DNA of 6,873 nucleotides from Deinococcus marmoris DSM 12784 (GCF_000701405.1 NZ_JNIV01000156.1:1-6873), one strand, 5' to 3'. Positions 1 through 6,610 are shown, counted from the first letter of the stretch. Notes: generated from the sequence alone by a model not told the origin. Program-made: numbers and translations.

Positions 1-323
1 CCCCAGTGCCAGGCCGCCGGGGAAAACCCAGGCAAACTCCGGGCCGGAATTTGGCCTTGCGGTGTCAGAAGCACCGAGATGCGGTGCTTCTGTTTCTCGA
101 ACGGGACGACGTTCCCTTCGACAACAACCAGGCGGAACGGGATATTCGGATGTTCTGTATCAAGCGCAAAGTGTCAGGTGGGTTTCGGTCTCTGACTGGT
201 GGAGCGGCGTTCTGCCGGATTCGCAGCTATATCTCCACACTTCGCAAGCAGGGCATACATGTCTGGCAGGGCCTCGTGAGTGTATTTCGCGGTGACATCC
301 TCATGCCCGACTTCTCGCGCTGA
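1..323 (+). CDS. IS66-family transposase, C-terminal part (5' end outside window)
   Basis: This is the last ~107 residues of an IS66-type DDE transposase, which catalyses cut-and-paste movement of the element. The frame is open to the left window edge, so the GTG at 6 is unlikely to be the true start. The visible block [14 protein letters not shown] holds the family's final catalytic glutamate (in NQAER), followed by KVSGGFRS and the C-terminal helix [14 protein letters not shown] that ends IS66 transposases. The two catalytic aspartates and the N-terminal zinc-finger region must lie upstream. The protein ends with DFSR and TGA at 321-323, eight bases before the proposed end of the element. 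Family assignment is firm; whether the full copy is intact cannot be seen. Confidence 0.93.
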   Translation, partial: PVPGRRGKPRQTPGRNLALRCQKHRDAVLLFLERDDVPFDNNQAERDIRMFCIKRKVSGGFRSLTGGAAFCRIRSYISTLRKQGIHVWQGLVSVFRGDILMPDFSR

Positions 324-331
324 GTAGTTAC
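1..331 (+). mobile_element. Right end of an IS66-family insertion sequence
   Basis: The transposase stop codon is followed within eight bases by GTAGTTAC, ending at 331. IS66 elements characteristically begin with GTAA and end with TTAC, so 331 is a good candidate for the last base. The next eight bases, 332-339 (AAAAATTG), would be one copy of the usual 8-bp target duplication. The methylase remnant starts there in mid-protein. The left end of the element, its other inverted repeat and the second target copy are outside the window. Confidence 0.75.
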
Positions 332-1845
332 AAAAATTGATTGATAAACTTGTTGAGGATGGAACACCATTGGCATTCGAGTATAAGAATGCGAAACGCG
401 CTTTCGAAGCGGAAAGCCAATTTATTAGAAATTCCAATAGATTCCCGCTTACTGCTCGTGGAGAAATAAATACATTTTCAATTTTTACTGAGCTTTCAAT
501 AAATTCGATTAACGAATCGGGAGTTCTGGGATTAGTTGTTCCTACTGGAATACTGACATACGAAAACCATAAAGATCTAGTATCAGTTATTATGGAAAAT
601 AATCGGCTTATAAGTGTAGTCGGTTTTGAAAATGAAGATTTTATATTCTCAGATGTAGCAAATGTTGTAAGATTCTGTCTTATAAGCATAGGTGGCATGA
701 AGAGGAAAAATGACTTCACGGAAGCAATTTTCAATTTACGCGCGATACCAGAAAAGGGCAAGATCCCATTTTATAGAATAAATTATGAGCAAATAGAATT
801 AATTAATCAAGAATCGAAAACATTTCCTACAATAAAAAGTCCTAAAGATCATGAAATAATCACAAATATTTATTCTAGGATTCCAATATTTATAAATATT
901 GACTATATAGATAAAGGCTGGAACGGATCAGTCAATGTTATGTTTAATATGGCATCCAACTCTAATCTTTTCTCTGTGAATAGAAAAGAGGGATCTATTT
1001 CTTTATATGAGGCGAAATTCTTTCATATGTATGATCATCGTTATGGTAGCTATGGTTTTGAAGATTTAAAGGGCAAAGGAGGGCGAGGGCTTCCATATAC
1101 ACCTGCCGAAAAATATGCTGATCCTAATTTTGCCGTATTGCCACGCTATTGGATCGACAAATTTGAAGTAGACAAATATAAGCCGGACTATGATAAGAGC
1201 TGGTTCTTGGTATCGAGAAAGTTTGGACGCTCGGTGGATGAGAGAACATATATATCTACCATAATTCCTAAATCAGGTGTTGGAGATAATGCTCAAATAA
1301 TAATACTTAGCGAAAGATACTCAGCAATTGCCTATAGCTATATCTTAGCCAATAGTAACACCTTCGTAGTTGATTATGTTATGAGGCAGAAACTTGGCGC
1401 TGCAACCATTAACTATTATATGATTAGGCAGCTCCCATTCATACCTAAATCGTTTTATAATACATCTTTGATTGAGTTCATTGCGCCGCGTGTGCTGGAG
1501 CTGACCTACATGGCGCATGACCTGTCGGGCTTCGCGGCAGACCTGGGGTACGCGGGCCAGCCGTTTACCTGGAACGATGAACGCCGTTTCTGGCTGCGGG
1601 CCGAACTGGACGCGCTGTATTTCATCCTGTACGGCATTGCTCGGGATGACGTGGCTTACATCATGGACACCTTTCCCATCGTGCGCCGCAAGGACGAAGC
1701 CGCGCACGGCGGCGTGTACCGCACCAAGGAAGCGATTCTTTCTGTGTTTGACGAACTGGAACGGCTGGGGCTGGAGCGGCTGGGGGAGTATGGGAGCCGG
1801 GTTGAAGGTGGGGAGGTGGCGGGTGGGTGGAGGCCGGAGGGATAA
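332..1845 (+). pseudogene. Eco57I/type IIG-like N6-adenine methylase, C-terminal remnant
   Basis: This is the C-terminal ~500 residues of a large Eco57I-type adenine methylase (type IIG restriction enzymes, BREX PglX and DISARM DrmMI are similar; I cannot decide between them). A TTG at 337 opens the frame, but there is no credible ribosome site and an in-frame stop at 325 lies inside the IS, so the start is artificial. Residues ~45-118 match the part after the catalytic motif: NTFSIFTELSINSI, GVLGLVVPTGILT, then FENEDFIFSDVANVVRFCLISIGG. The S-adenosylmethionine motif and the NPPY-type motif IV are missing. The middle contains LPYTPAEKYADPNFAVLPRYW, probably in the target-recognition region. 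The conserved end has PRVLELTYMAHDL, FWLRAELDALYFILYGI and DDVAYIMDTFPIVRRKDEAAHG. DNA is AT-rich up to ~1480 and GC-rich after it. It should have no methylase activity. Confidence 0.85.
1758..1785 (+). repeat. 15-bp tandem duplication in the methylase 3' end
   Basis: GGAACGGCTGGGG (1758-1770) recurs 15 bases later as GGAGCGGCTGGGG (1773-1785), with 12 of 13 bases the same. The result is the peptide repeat ERLGL/ERLGE. It marks the start of a G-rich, low-complexity tail. Confidence 0.6.
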
Positions 1846-1876
1846 GAGAGGGCCAGCGGGGTAAGCCGAATGCACA

Positions 1877-1905
1877 TTGTTATTCCATATATGGAATAGT
1901 ATGTT
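1877..1905 (+). promoter_or_regulatory. Candidate sigma-70-type promoter of the TAC operon
   Basis: TTGTTA at 1877-1882 and TATGTT at 1900-1905 are separated by exactly 17 bases and resemble -35 and -10 boxes. A transcript starting 7-12 bases further on would begin very close to the toxin ATG at 1917, so the mRNA could be almost leaderless, which is common in Deinococcus. The spacer is filled by the 18-bp palindrome, as expected for a repressible promoter. No start site is proven. Confidence 0.45.
1881..1898. promoter_or_regulatory. Perfect 18-bp palindrome, probable HigA operator
   Basis: TATTCCATATATGGAATA reads the same on both strands over all 18 bases; the next pair (T1880, G1899) breaks the symmetry. 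It lies 18 bases before the toxin start and overlaps the candidate -35/-10 spacer. Antitoxins with an XRE helix-turn-helix bind as dimers to such sites and repress their own operon. The sequence is observed; the role is inferred. Confidence 0.7.
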
Positions 1906-1916
1906 GGTGGTGATGA

Positions 1917-2360
1917 ATGGCAGAAGCTTGGAAGGTGCTTTACTACCGTGATCCAGATGGGACCGTCCCGGTCAGCCAATTTCTAGGCGAAGCGGATTTA
2001 ACGGCGGGTGAGATCAAGCAGATCAGGACCCGTCTAGGCTACATCTCGCAATATGGCATCGCGATTTTGGGACAAAGAGCAGATGTACTAGAGACATTGG
2101 AGGGCAAAGATGCACAAGGAATCTACTCACTGCGTTGCCCCAATACTCCGAATAACCCTCGAATTTTGCTGTGTGCTGTTGTAGAACGCACTTTTGTTCT
2201 CCTCCACGGTTTCAAAGAACTCAACAGCAGTGATTATGCTGCTGCAATTCGAATAGCAAAAACTCGAAAACAAAAATTGGAAAAAGCTGAAGAAGTGAGA
2301 CAAGCCAAAGCCAAATCTTCTCAGCCGGCAACTAAAAATAAAAAGGGGAAAAAACAATGA
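1917..2360 (+). CDS. higB: HigB/RelE-family toxin (phage Gp49-like), first gene of TAC operon
   Basis: A 147-residue protein of the RelE/HigB superfamily (phage-derived Gp49-like type). These toxins are small RNases that cut mRNA, usually at the ribosome, and stop growth. The N-terminus WKVLYYRDPDG and the β-strand core IYSLRCP (69-75) followed by RTFVLLHGFKE (91-101) follow the family pattern, in which the HGF strand is the clearest signature; R73 and K100 are candidate active-site residues. The last ~30 residues form a lysine-rich tail (…KNKKGKKQ) beyond the usual ~110-residue domain. The ATG at 1917 is preceded by a weak GGTGGTGA ribosome site, weaker than that of the antitoxin, which would favour antitoxin synthesis. 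The stop overlaps the antitoxin start by 4 bases (ATGA). The frame is intact. Confidence 0.88.
   Translation: MAEAWKVLYYRDPDGTVPVSQFLGEADLTAGEIKQIRTRLGYISQYGIAILGQRADVLETLEGKDAQGIYSLRCPNTPNNPRILLCAVVERTFVLLHGFKELNSSDYAAAIRIAKTRKQKLEKAEEVRQAKAKSSQPATKNKKGKKQ
2341..2350 (+). promoter_or_regulatory. Strong ribosome binding site of higA
   Basis: AAAAGGGGAA lies six bases before the antitoxin ATG at 2357, inside the end of the toxin gene. It is purine-rich and contains a GGGGA core, making it clearly stronger than the site before the toxin. It supports the ATG at 2357 as the antitoxin start. Confidence 0.6.
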
Positions 2361-2812
2361 CCAACCCTTACCTAAGTGATATTGACGTATTCGCTGAGCT
2401 TGATGCGCTGGCAGGCGACAGCCTTGAAACTCGAACGGTAGATGCACAGGAATGGCTGCGCCTCAAGCTCACCGAAGTCATGATTGGCGCACGCAAGCGG
2501 GCCGGATTGACTCAGACTGAACTTGCAAAACGTATGGGAATTGGGCAAGCTCGCATTAGTAAGCTAGAAAATGCCAATAATGACCGGACAGTGGACAGCG
2601 TGGCTGCATACTTGGCCGCCGTTGACGCTGAAATGCTGATGACTGTGCGGCAGGATGGTCAGATACAACATGTTACCCGTGACTGTTGGCCTATAGAACT
2701 GCCTTATAGACAAGATAAAGTTCGAATTTTCCACAAGAAGCAGGATTTTGAATGGAAAGGGCAGGTTGAAATAGAGATGTCGCCTAAAAATCTGGTTATG
2801 GAGGCAGCATGA
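2357..2812 (+). CDS. higA: XRE-family HigA antitoxin with extended C-terminal (chaperone-addiction-like) tail
   Basis: A 151-residue XRE/HigA antitoxin that would bind and neutralise the toxin encoded upstream and repress the operon. The Cro/C1-type helix-turn-helix spans about residues 41-95: ARKRAGLTQTELAKRMG, then IGQARISKLENANN. Before it are ~40 residues starting MTNPYLSDID. After residue ~97 there is a tail of about 50 residues with W111, F131 and W133 (CWPIELPYRQ, KQDFEWKGQVEIEM). Ordinary HigA proteins stop soon after the helix-turn-helix; in TAC systems such as Mycobacterium tuberculosis Rv1955-Rv1957 the extra C-terminal region (ChAD) binds the SecB-like chaperone and makes the antitoxin depend on it. 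The tail here is in the right place, but its role is inferred. The start overlaps the toxin stop and the stop overlaps the chaperone start, both by ATGA, so translation is likely coupled. Confidence 0.9.
   Translation: MTNPYLSDIDVFAELDALAGDSLETRTVDAQEWLRLKLTEVMIGARKRAGLTQTELAKRMGIGQARISKLENANNDRTVDSVAAYLAAVDAEMLMTVRQDGQIQHVTRDCWPIELPYRQDKVRIFHKKQDFEWKGQVEIEMSPKNLVMEAA
2800..2804 (+). promoter_or_regulatory. Ribosome binding site of the SecB-like gene
   Basis: GGAGG lies four bases before the ATG at 2809 and is inside the antitoxin gene. The spacing is short but the match is full. It fixes the ATG at 2809 as the chaperone start, in the 4-base overlap with higA. Confidence 0.55.
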
Positions 2813-3366
2813 CCAAAGGCAGCACCAAAAAAGCGTCAACTCCTCCGCCCAATTTAGGGGAAGATTCACCCGCCCTTGATCCCTTGATCTACAATAATTT
2901 TATCGCGTCACTACAACTCAGTCGGATAGAACTCTCTGAACTACATGCAAAGGCTGTTCAACACAGCCTGGAAGAACTCACTCTCCAGGTTGGAAGTAAA
3001 TTCTCTATCTCTTGCCCTAGGAAGGACGAAGAGAGCTTCACAGTAGAAGCCCAACTCGGATTAGATTTCCTCTCGGATACCGACGAAGATCTGGGCAGCC
3101 TAGTATGTATCTATCGTCTCGAATATGCATCAGATATTCCTTTGACAGATGAGATTTTCGCTCATTTTTCTCAAAGAAATGTTCCACTCAATGTCTGGCC
3201 TTTCATCCGCGAAATGGTTATGAATATCACGCAGCGATTCGGCTGGTCAGGTTTTGTACTCCCGCCTTATAAGGTGCCTTCTATGACTCCGGCACCTGCT
3301 CAAGCAGGGAGCAAACCAAGTACCCCGAAGAAAACCACGGCGAAGAAGGCAGCGTCAAAAAACTGA
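2809..3366 (+). CDS. SecB-like chaperone of the toxin-antitoxin-chaperone module
   Basis: A 185-residue SecB-family protein. General SecB (about 155-165 residues) keeps exported proteins unfolded; TAC-type SecB proteins such as Rv1957 (181 residues) instead protect a partner antitoxin. The core runs from about residue 25 to 157: helix IYNNFIASLQLSRIELSEL, β-strands SLEELTLQVGSKFSISC, ESFTVEAQLGLDFL and LVCIYRLEYASD, then the SecB C-terminal signature FSQRNVPLNVWPFIREMV…ITQRFGWSGFVLPPYKV (120-156), in which WPFIRE corresponds to the YPFARE-type motif of SecB. Both ends carry basic extensions: MTKGSTKKAS at the start and a Pro/Ala/Lys/Thr tail from residue ~158 to 185. Its position as third gene behind higB-higA, joined by ATGA, strongly indicates an antitoxin-specific chaperone rather than the housekeeping export SecB. 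Homology is read by eye. Confidence 0.85.
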   Translation: MTKGSTKKASTPPPNLGEDSPALDPLIYNNFIASLQLSRIELSELHAKAVQHSLEELTLQVGSKFSISCPRKDEESFTVEAQLGLDFLSDTDEDLGSLVCIYRLEYASDIPLTDEIFAHFSQRNVPLNVWPFIREMVMNITQRFGWSGFVLPPYKVPSMTPAPAQAGSKPSTPKKTTAKKAASKN

Positions 3367-3450
3367 TAATTAACATTAGGATCACACCTATTAGCGACAA
3401 TATCTGTGTCCCGTTTGTTGATAAAAGTATTAGTAGTATGGGTTTTAAGG

Positions 3451-3480
3451 ATAGATGTGGATCGCTTCACGTCTATATTT
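3451..3480 (+). terminator. Weak hairpin after the TAC operon, possible terminator
   Basis: ATAGATGTG (3451-3459) can pair with CACGTCTAT (3468-3476) as a 9-bp stem with one G·U pair and an 8-base loop. A short ATTT follows. It lies about 85 bases after the chaperone stop. The stem is not GC-rich and the U tract is poor, so termination here is only a possibility. Confidence 0.3.
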
Positions 3481-3565
3481 GCACTTGGGTAGACGAGACC
3501 AATACGGACCTATATTCTTATTAATAGGGCTAAATTAGAGCGGCTATAACCACTCCCAAACTGTC

Positions 3566-3597
3566 AAAAGAGAGACGATATCTAGCTATATCGTCTC
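3566..3597 (-). terminator. Rho-independent terminator on the minus strand
   Basis: GAGACGATAT (3572-3581) and ATATCGTCTC (3588-3597) form a perfect 10-bp stem with a 6-base loop. Read on the minus strand, the stem is followed at once by TCTTTT (3571-3566), a usable U tract. On the plus strand the stem is followed by CACCACAG, with no U tract, so the minus direction fits best. An outer inverted repeat, AAACTGT (3558-3564) with ACAGTTT (3602-3608), can enclose it. It lies ten bases beyond the stop of the minus-strand ORF that ends at 3607. Confidence 0.6.
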
Positions 3598-3606
3598 CAC
3601 CACAGT

Positions 3607-3831
3607 TTAGGCCGTCGCCGCAATGTTTTCACCTTCTATGGTTGGGCTAAGAGACACTTTATCGACCAGAAGATCTGTAAACCTGCGGACGTCTAACTCA
3701 GGAGTTGCATCTGCATAATCAGAAAAAATCTCTCCTGGCGCGAGAATCTCAGAGGAGCCGGCAGACTGGTCTGGCGAAGTTGGGTAGGCGTGATCGGTTC
3801 GGGAAAATGCTGAAAAGCGTGACGACAGCAT
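3607..3831 (-). CDS. Possible small minus-strand gene or gene tail, function unknown
   Basis: A 74-residue reading frame from the ATG at 3831 to TAA at 3609-3607. I do not recognise it. Support for it being real: codons are rich in G at the first position, the C-terminal half (ILAPGEIFSDYADATPELD, then RRFTDLLVDKVSLSPT) has an ordinary, acidic-amphipathic protein composition, and the strong minus-strand terminator follows after about ten bases. Against it: no ribosome binding site precedes the ATG, and the frame stays open upstream to 4083, where it overlaps the 5' end of mcrB and becomes Arg/Leu/Ser-rich in a way typical of antisense frames. It could be a small gene facing the TAC operon or the 3' remnant of a longer gene whose 5' part was lost by rearrangement. 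Confidence 0.35.
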   Translation of the reverse strand: MLSSRFSAFSRTDHAYPTSPDQSAGSSEILAPGEIFSDYADATPELDVRRFTDLLVDKVSLSPTIEGENIAATA

Positions 3832-4045
3832 TGAGACATGGGGCTTTTGAGATGTGGGGGAGCGGAGGAAGGCGAGAGAAGGGCAGAAACCGCCCCGCGC
3901 GAGCAGGTTCAGATTTATCGTCTGAGACGCTATCCCCGCGCTATGCAAGGTGCAACCCCTGAGTCTAAGCCTGAGCACCATGCTCACCGCCTGCCTCATT
4001 TTATCTGCGTCACTCTTGACGCCCCGATGCGCTCTACTGCGGAAC

Positions 4046-6610
4046 ATGACCAACCCACAGTCGCCTGATCCATTATTGCCCACCTTTCGACTTCAATCGG
4101 TGGGGATTGAGGCCACCGCACAGATCAGAGAGGGGAAGTTCGTGGTGCTGGCGGGGAGTGGGGCGCGGGCGGAGACGGTAGCGTCGTTTGAAGGACACAG
4201 TTACGCGCCGCAACGGGCCAAGTTGATTGAGGGCGGCCAGTTGATCCCTGCGGGGAACGGCAATCTGCAATACGCCGTCAACGTGCCTTTCTCCAAACCC
4301 AGCGGAGCTGCCGCCGTGACTTTGGGCCGCTCAGCGAACGGCCTGACCGAGTGGAAACTGGTGACAGAGAGCGGACAGCAGCAAACTTACGGCGAATGGC
4401 TGGGGACTACTCCCATATCCTTGCCGCCCGAACTGATCTCACCTGAATTAGAGGATTTCTCAGCCACCTGGAAGCCCCTTTTCCATGAGTTGGCTAGGCG
4501 ACTGCTGGATTATCAGGAGCGCCAGCCCGAATTGATAGACATACTTCGTAGCGCGGGCATTCACATCCAGCATGACGAGGGCGAACAGCTATCTGTCATG
4601 GACCCCTTCTCGTTCTTTTCGCTGATCCTTAAACACCAGAGCGAGTCGCGGGTGGCCGAAATCCTGACCCGAATCAAGGCCAGGCTGAATCTGGCCGAGG
4701 ATGTGCCTACTGATCTCTCTGGCGTGCCGTGGAGCAATCCCATGAACGCCTGGTACTTCGCATACCGCAGCAAACGGCGAGAAGAAGACCTGCCGACGTT
4801 ATGGACACTGGCACAGCAGGCCGTGGCCGGGCGACTAGAGGCCGAAACCTTCGGACGGGCACTAGCGATTCGCAAGGTAGCCTTGCCCAAACTGACCACC
4901 GGGCTGTTCTGGCTCAATCCAGAGCAATTCCTGGCCTTGAACGGCGTTAATGTGCCGTACCTGGAACGCCAGAACGTCAGCGGCGCGGGTAAGGTGCAGA
5001 CGCTGGCGGAGTACTGGGCAGTGTTAGATACAGCACGTGCCCTCACGCCTGATTTCGCCACCCTGTCTCATACCGCGTGGCTGGCTACGCAGACGGGAAA
5101 AAGTGTGGCTGCGCTTGACGGTGATGCCTTTCCCTTTGCCGCCTTTGTGCAGGAGGCCGGGCAGTACGTCACCGACACCCCCAAGGGCAACATGCTTCTA
5201 GATCGCCGCTACGGTCAGTTGCTGCTGTCTCTGATCAAGGACGAGGACTTTGCACACCTGAAGCCCGTACGCTCCCCCTACAGCGGCAAAACACAGTTGG
5301 CGGTCAAGTTAGGCCTGATGGGTGGAACCGGAACCGACGCGGGGCCGTTTGCACGGGCCATGCTCTTTGCCACGGAAAGCTACGCCGAGTTCATCACCTA
5401 CCCGCCGGGCCTGACGCTGGAAACGGGAGTCCCCGATGTCCACCGGGACGAGCTTCGCGCTGCCCTTCAGAACGACGCGATGCGGGAGGAATTACTTAGC
5501 GCCTTGCTAGATATTCCAGACCTTCCAGGTCCACCACTGCTCAACCTCAACAGCGATTTTCCAGCGGTAGGCATGATCGGGCTGTCTGGTGACGGTCAGG
5601 CCGCGCGGCGGGCACTGGACACCTACCTGACCGCCGAGGGCAAAAGCTGCCGCATGCGGGTAGGCATCACGCTTGATCCCGACACATTGGAGGGCCAGGA
5701 TTTTCTGGACGCACTGGAGGCTGCCCTAACTTATGTGGACGGCGTACTGGATGCCCTGGCCCGCGTAACCGAGGCTGCCGGGGCACGTAGGCAACAGCAG
5801 ACACAGGAGGTCATGACCATCGAGATAGCGCCAGCACCTGCCTTCATGCTGCCAGTCGATTTCGTCCCGATTCCGGGCGTGTCATTCAACCAGATTCTTT
5901 ACGGCCCGCCTGGAACGGGCAAGACCTACGCAGTGGTGAATGGAGCGCTGGCCGTGCTTGATCCCGCCTTTCTGACAGCGCAGGCCAGTAATCGGATCGC
6001 CCTGAAAACCCGCTACGATCAACTGGTGAGCGAGGGTCAGGTGTCCTTCGTAACCTTCCACCAGTCCTTCGGTTACGAGGACTTTATAGAGGGCATCAAA
6101 CCCGTCATGAGTGGGGGCCAACTGTCGTACCGCTTGGAGGACGGTGTATTTCTGGAAGCTGTGCGCGCGGCGGGCGGCGTGCTGCCGCGTATGGATGAGG
6201 AGGAGACAGCTAAACTTGCTCCTACGCCCACACGCCCACCCGAAATCAATCCCGTTGGGCAGGTCTGGCGCATCTATATTGATGGCATTGTGCCGTTCAG
6301 CCAGGTTCGAGACAAGAGTCTAGCGCGTGGGGAGATTCGCGTGGGTAGTTGGCTCAAAAACAGCGTGAATCAGGACGGCATCAGCCTCCCCGCTTCCTTG
6401 GCTCCAAGAGATTTGAATAGTTTGCCAGAAGATCAAGTAAGCGTCCAGCAGCACGCTTTTAAAGACGGCATTCGCATAGGCGATCTGGTATTCCTCGCTT
6501 CAACCACCAACCGTATCAATGCAATAGGCGTGGTCACTGGCGAATACCATTTTGATCCGCACAGTGATGCGGTATTTACTTTAAATCTGACCTTACGCGC
6601 TACGATTTGA
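4046..6610 (+). pseudogene. mcrB: McrB-like AAA+ GTPase with DUF4357 domain, truncated by an insertion sequence
   Basis: The NTP-driven subunit of a McrBC-type system, which in the intact state translocates DNA and activates the McrC nuclease against modified DNA. I prefer the ATG at 4046 (MTNPQSPDP); a GTG at 3950 would add 32 hydrophobic residues that look like a chance extension. Residues ~31-104 form a DUF4357 domain: FVVLAGSGARAE, SFEGHSY, LGRSANGLTEWK. A long middle region follows, including MDPFSFFSLILKHQ and PWSNPMNAWYFAYRSKR, typical of the N-terminal parts of McrB. Walker A GPPGTGKT is at 5903-5926 (residue 620), then SFVTFHQSFGYEDFIEGIKP, a McrB hallmark. Residues ~739-835 look like an EVE-type domain within the AAA+ core (VWRIYIDGIVPFSQ, RIGDLVFLASTTNRINAIGV). 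The frame then runs into the next element and stops (TGA 6608-6610), so Walker B, the sensor motifs and any mcrC are missing. GTPase activity is not expected. Confidence 0.85.

Larger units (their letters stand above)
3367..4045. other. Intergenic region between TAC operon and mcrB
   Basis: About 680 bases without a convincing plus-strand gene. From 3367 to 3606 it is AT-rich, has stops in all plus frames and carries two hairpins (3451-3476 and 3572-3597). From 3607 to 3831 a possible small minus-strand ORF occurs. From 3832 to 4045 the DNA is more GC-rich and holds small inverted repeats at 3919-3929 (CGTCT-G-AGACG) and 3972-3986 (TGAGCA-CCA-TGCTCA), of unknown role. No clear promoter for mcrB was found; TTGACG at 4016-4021 lacks a matching -10 box. 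Confidence 0.6.

Noticed and set aside
174..761. 195-residue minus-strand open frame across the IS66/methylase junction
   Set aside because: It is antisense to two well-supported coding regions and crosses the IS boundary; no ribosome site or family resemblance.
1091..1099. TTCCATATA inside the methylase, resembling half of the TAC operator
   Set aside because: Only half of the palindrome is present and it lies in AT-rich coding DNA; expected by chance.
1345..1875. 176-residue minus-strand open frame
   Set aside because: Antisense to the GC-rich conserved methylase C-terminus; open by composition only.
3572..3597. The 10-bp hairpin as terminator of the TAC operon on the plus strand
   Set aside because: No U tract follows on the plus strand; the tract is on the other side, so the minus direction is better supported.
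3950..4045. Signal-peptide-like extension of McrB from the GTG at 3950
   Set aside because: The 32 hydrophobic residues precede a cytoplasmic DUF4357/McrB protein, with no good ribosome site; the ATG at 4046 is more natural.
3705..4068. Plus-strand open frames of 76-85 residues before mcrB
   Set aside because: Arg/Gly-rich with no motifs, overlapping each other and the minus-strand candidate; likely chance.
4561..5061. 166-residue minus-strand open frame inside mcrB
   Set aside because: Antisense shadow of a continuous McrB frame; Ser/Arg-rich composition typical of such shadows.
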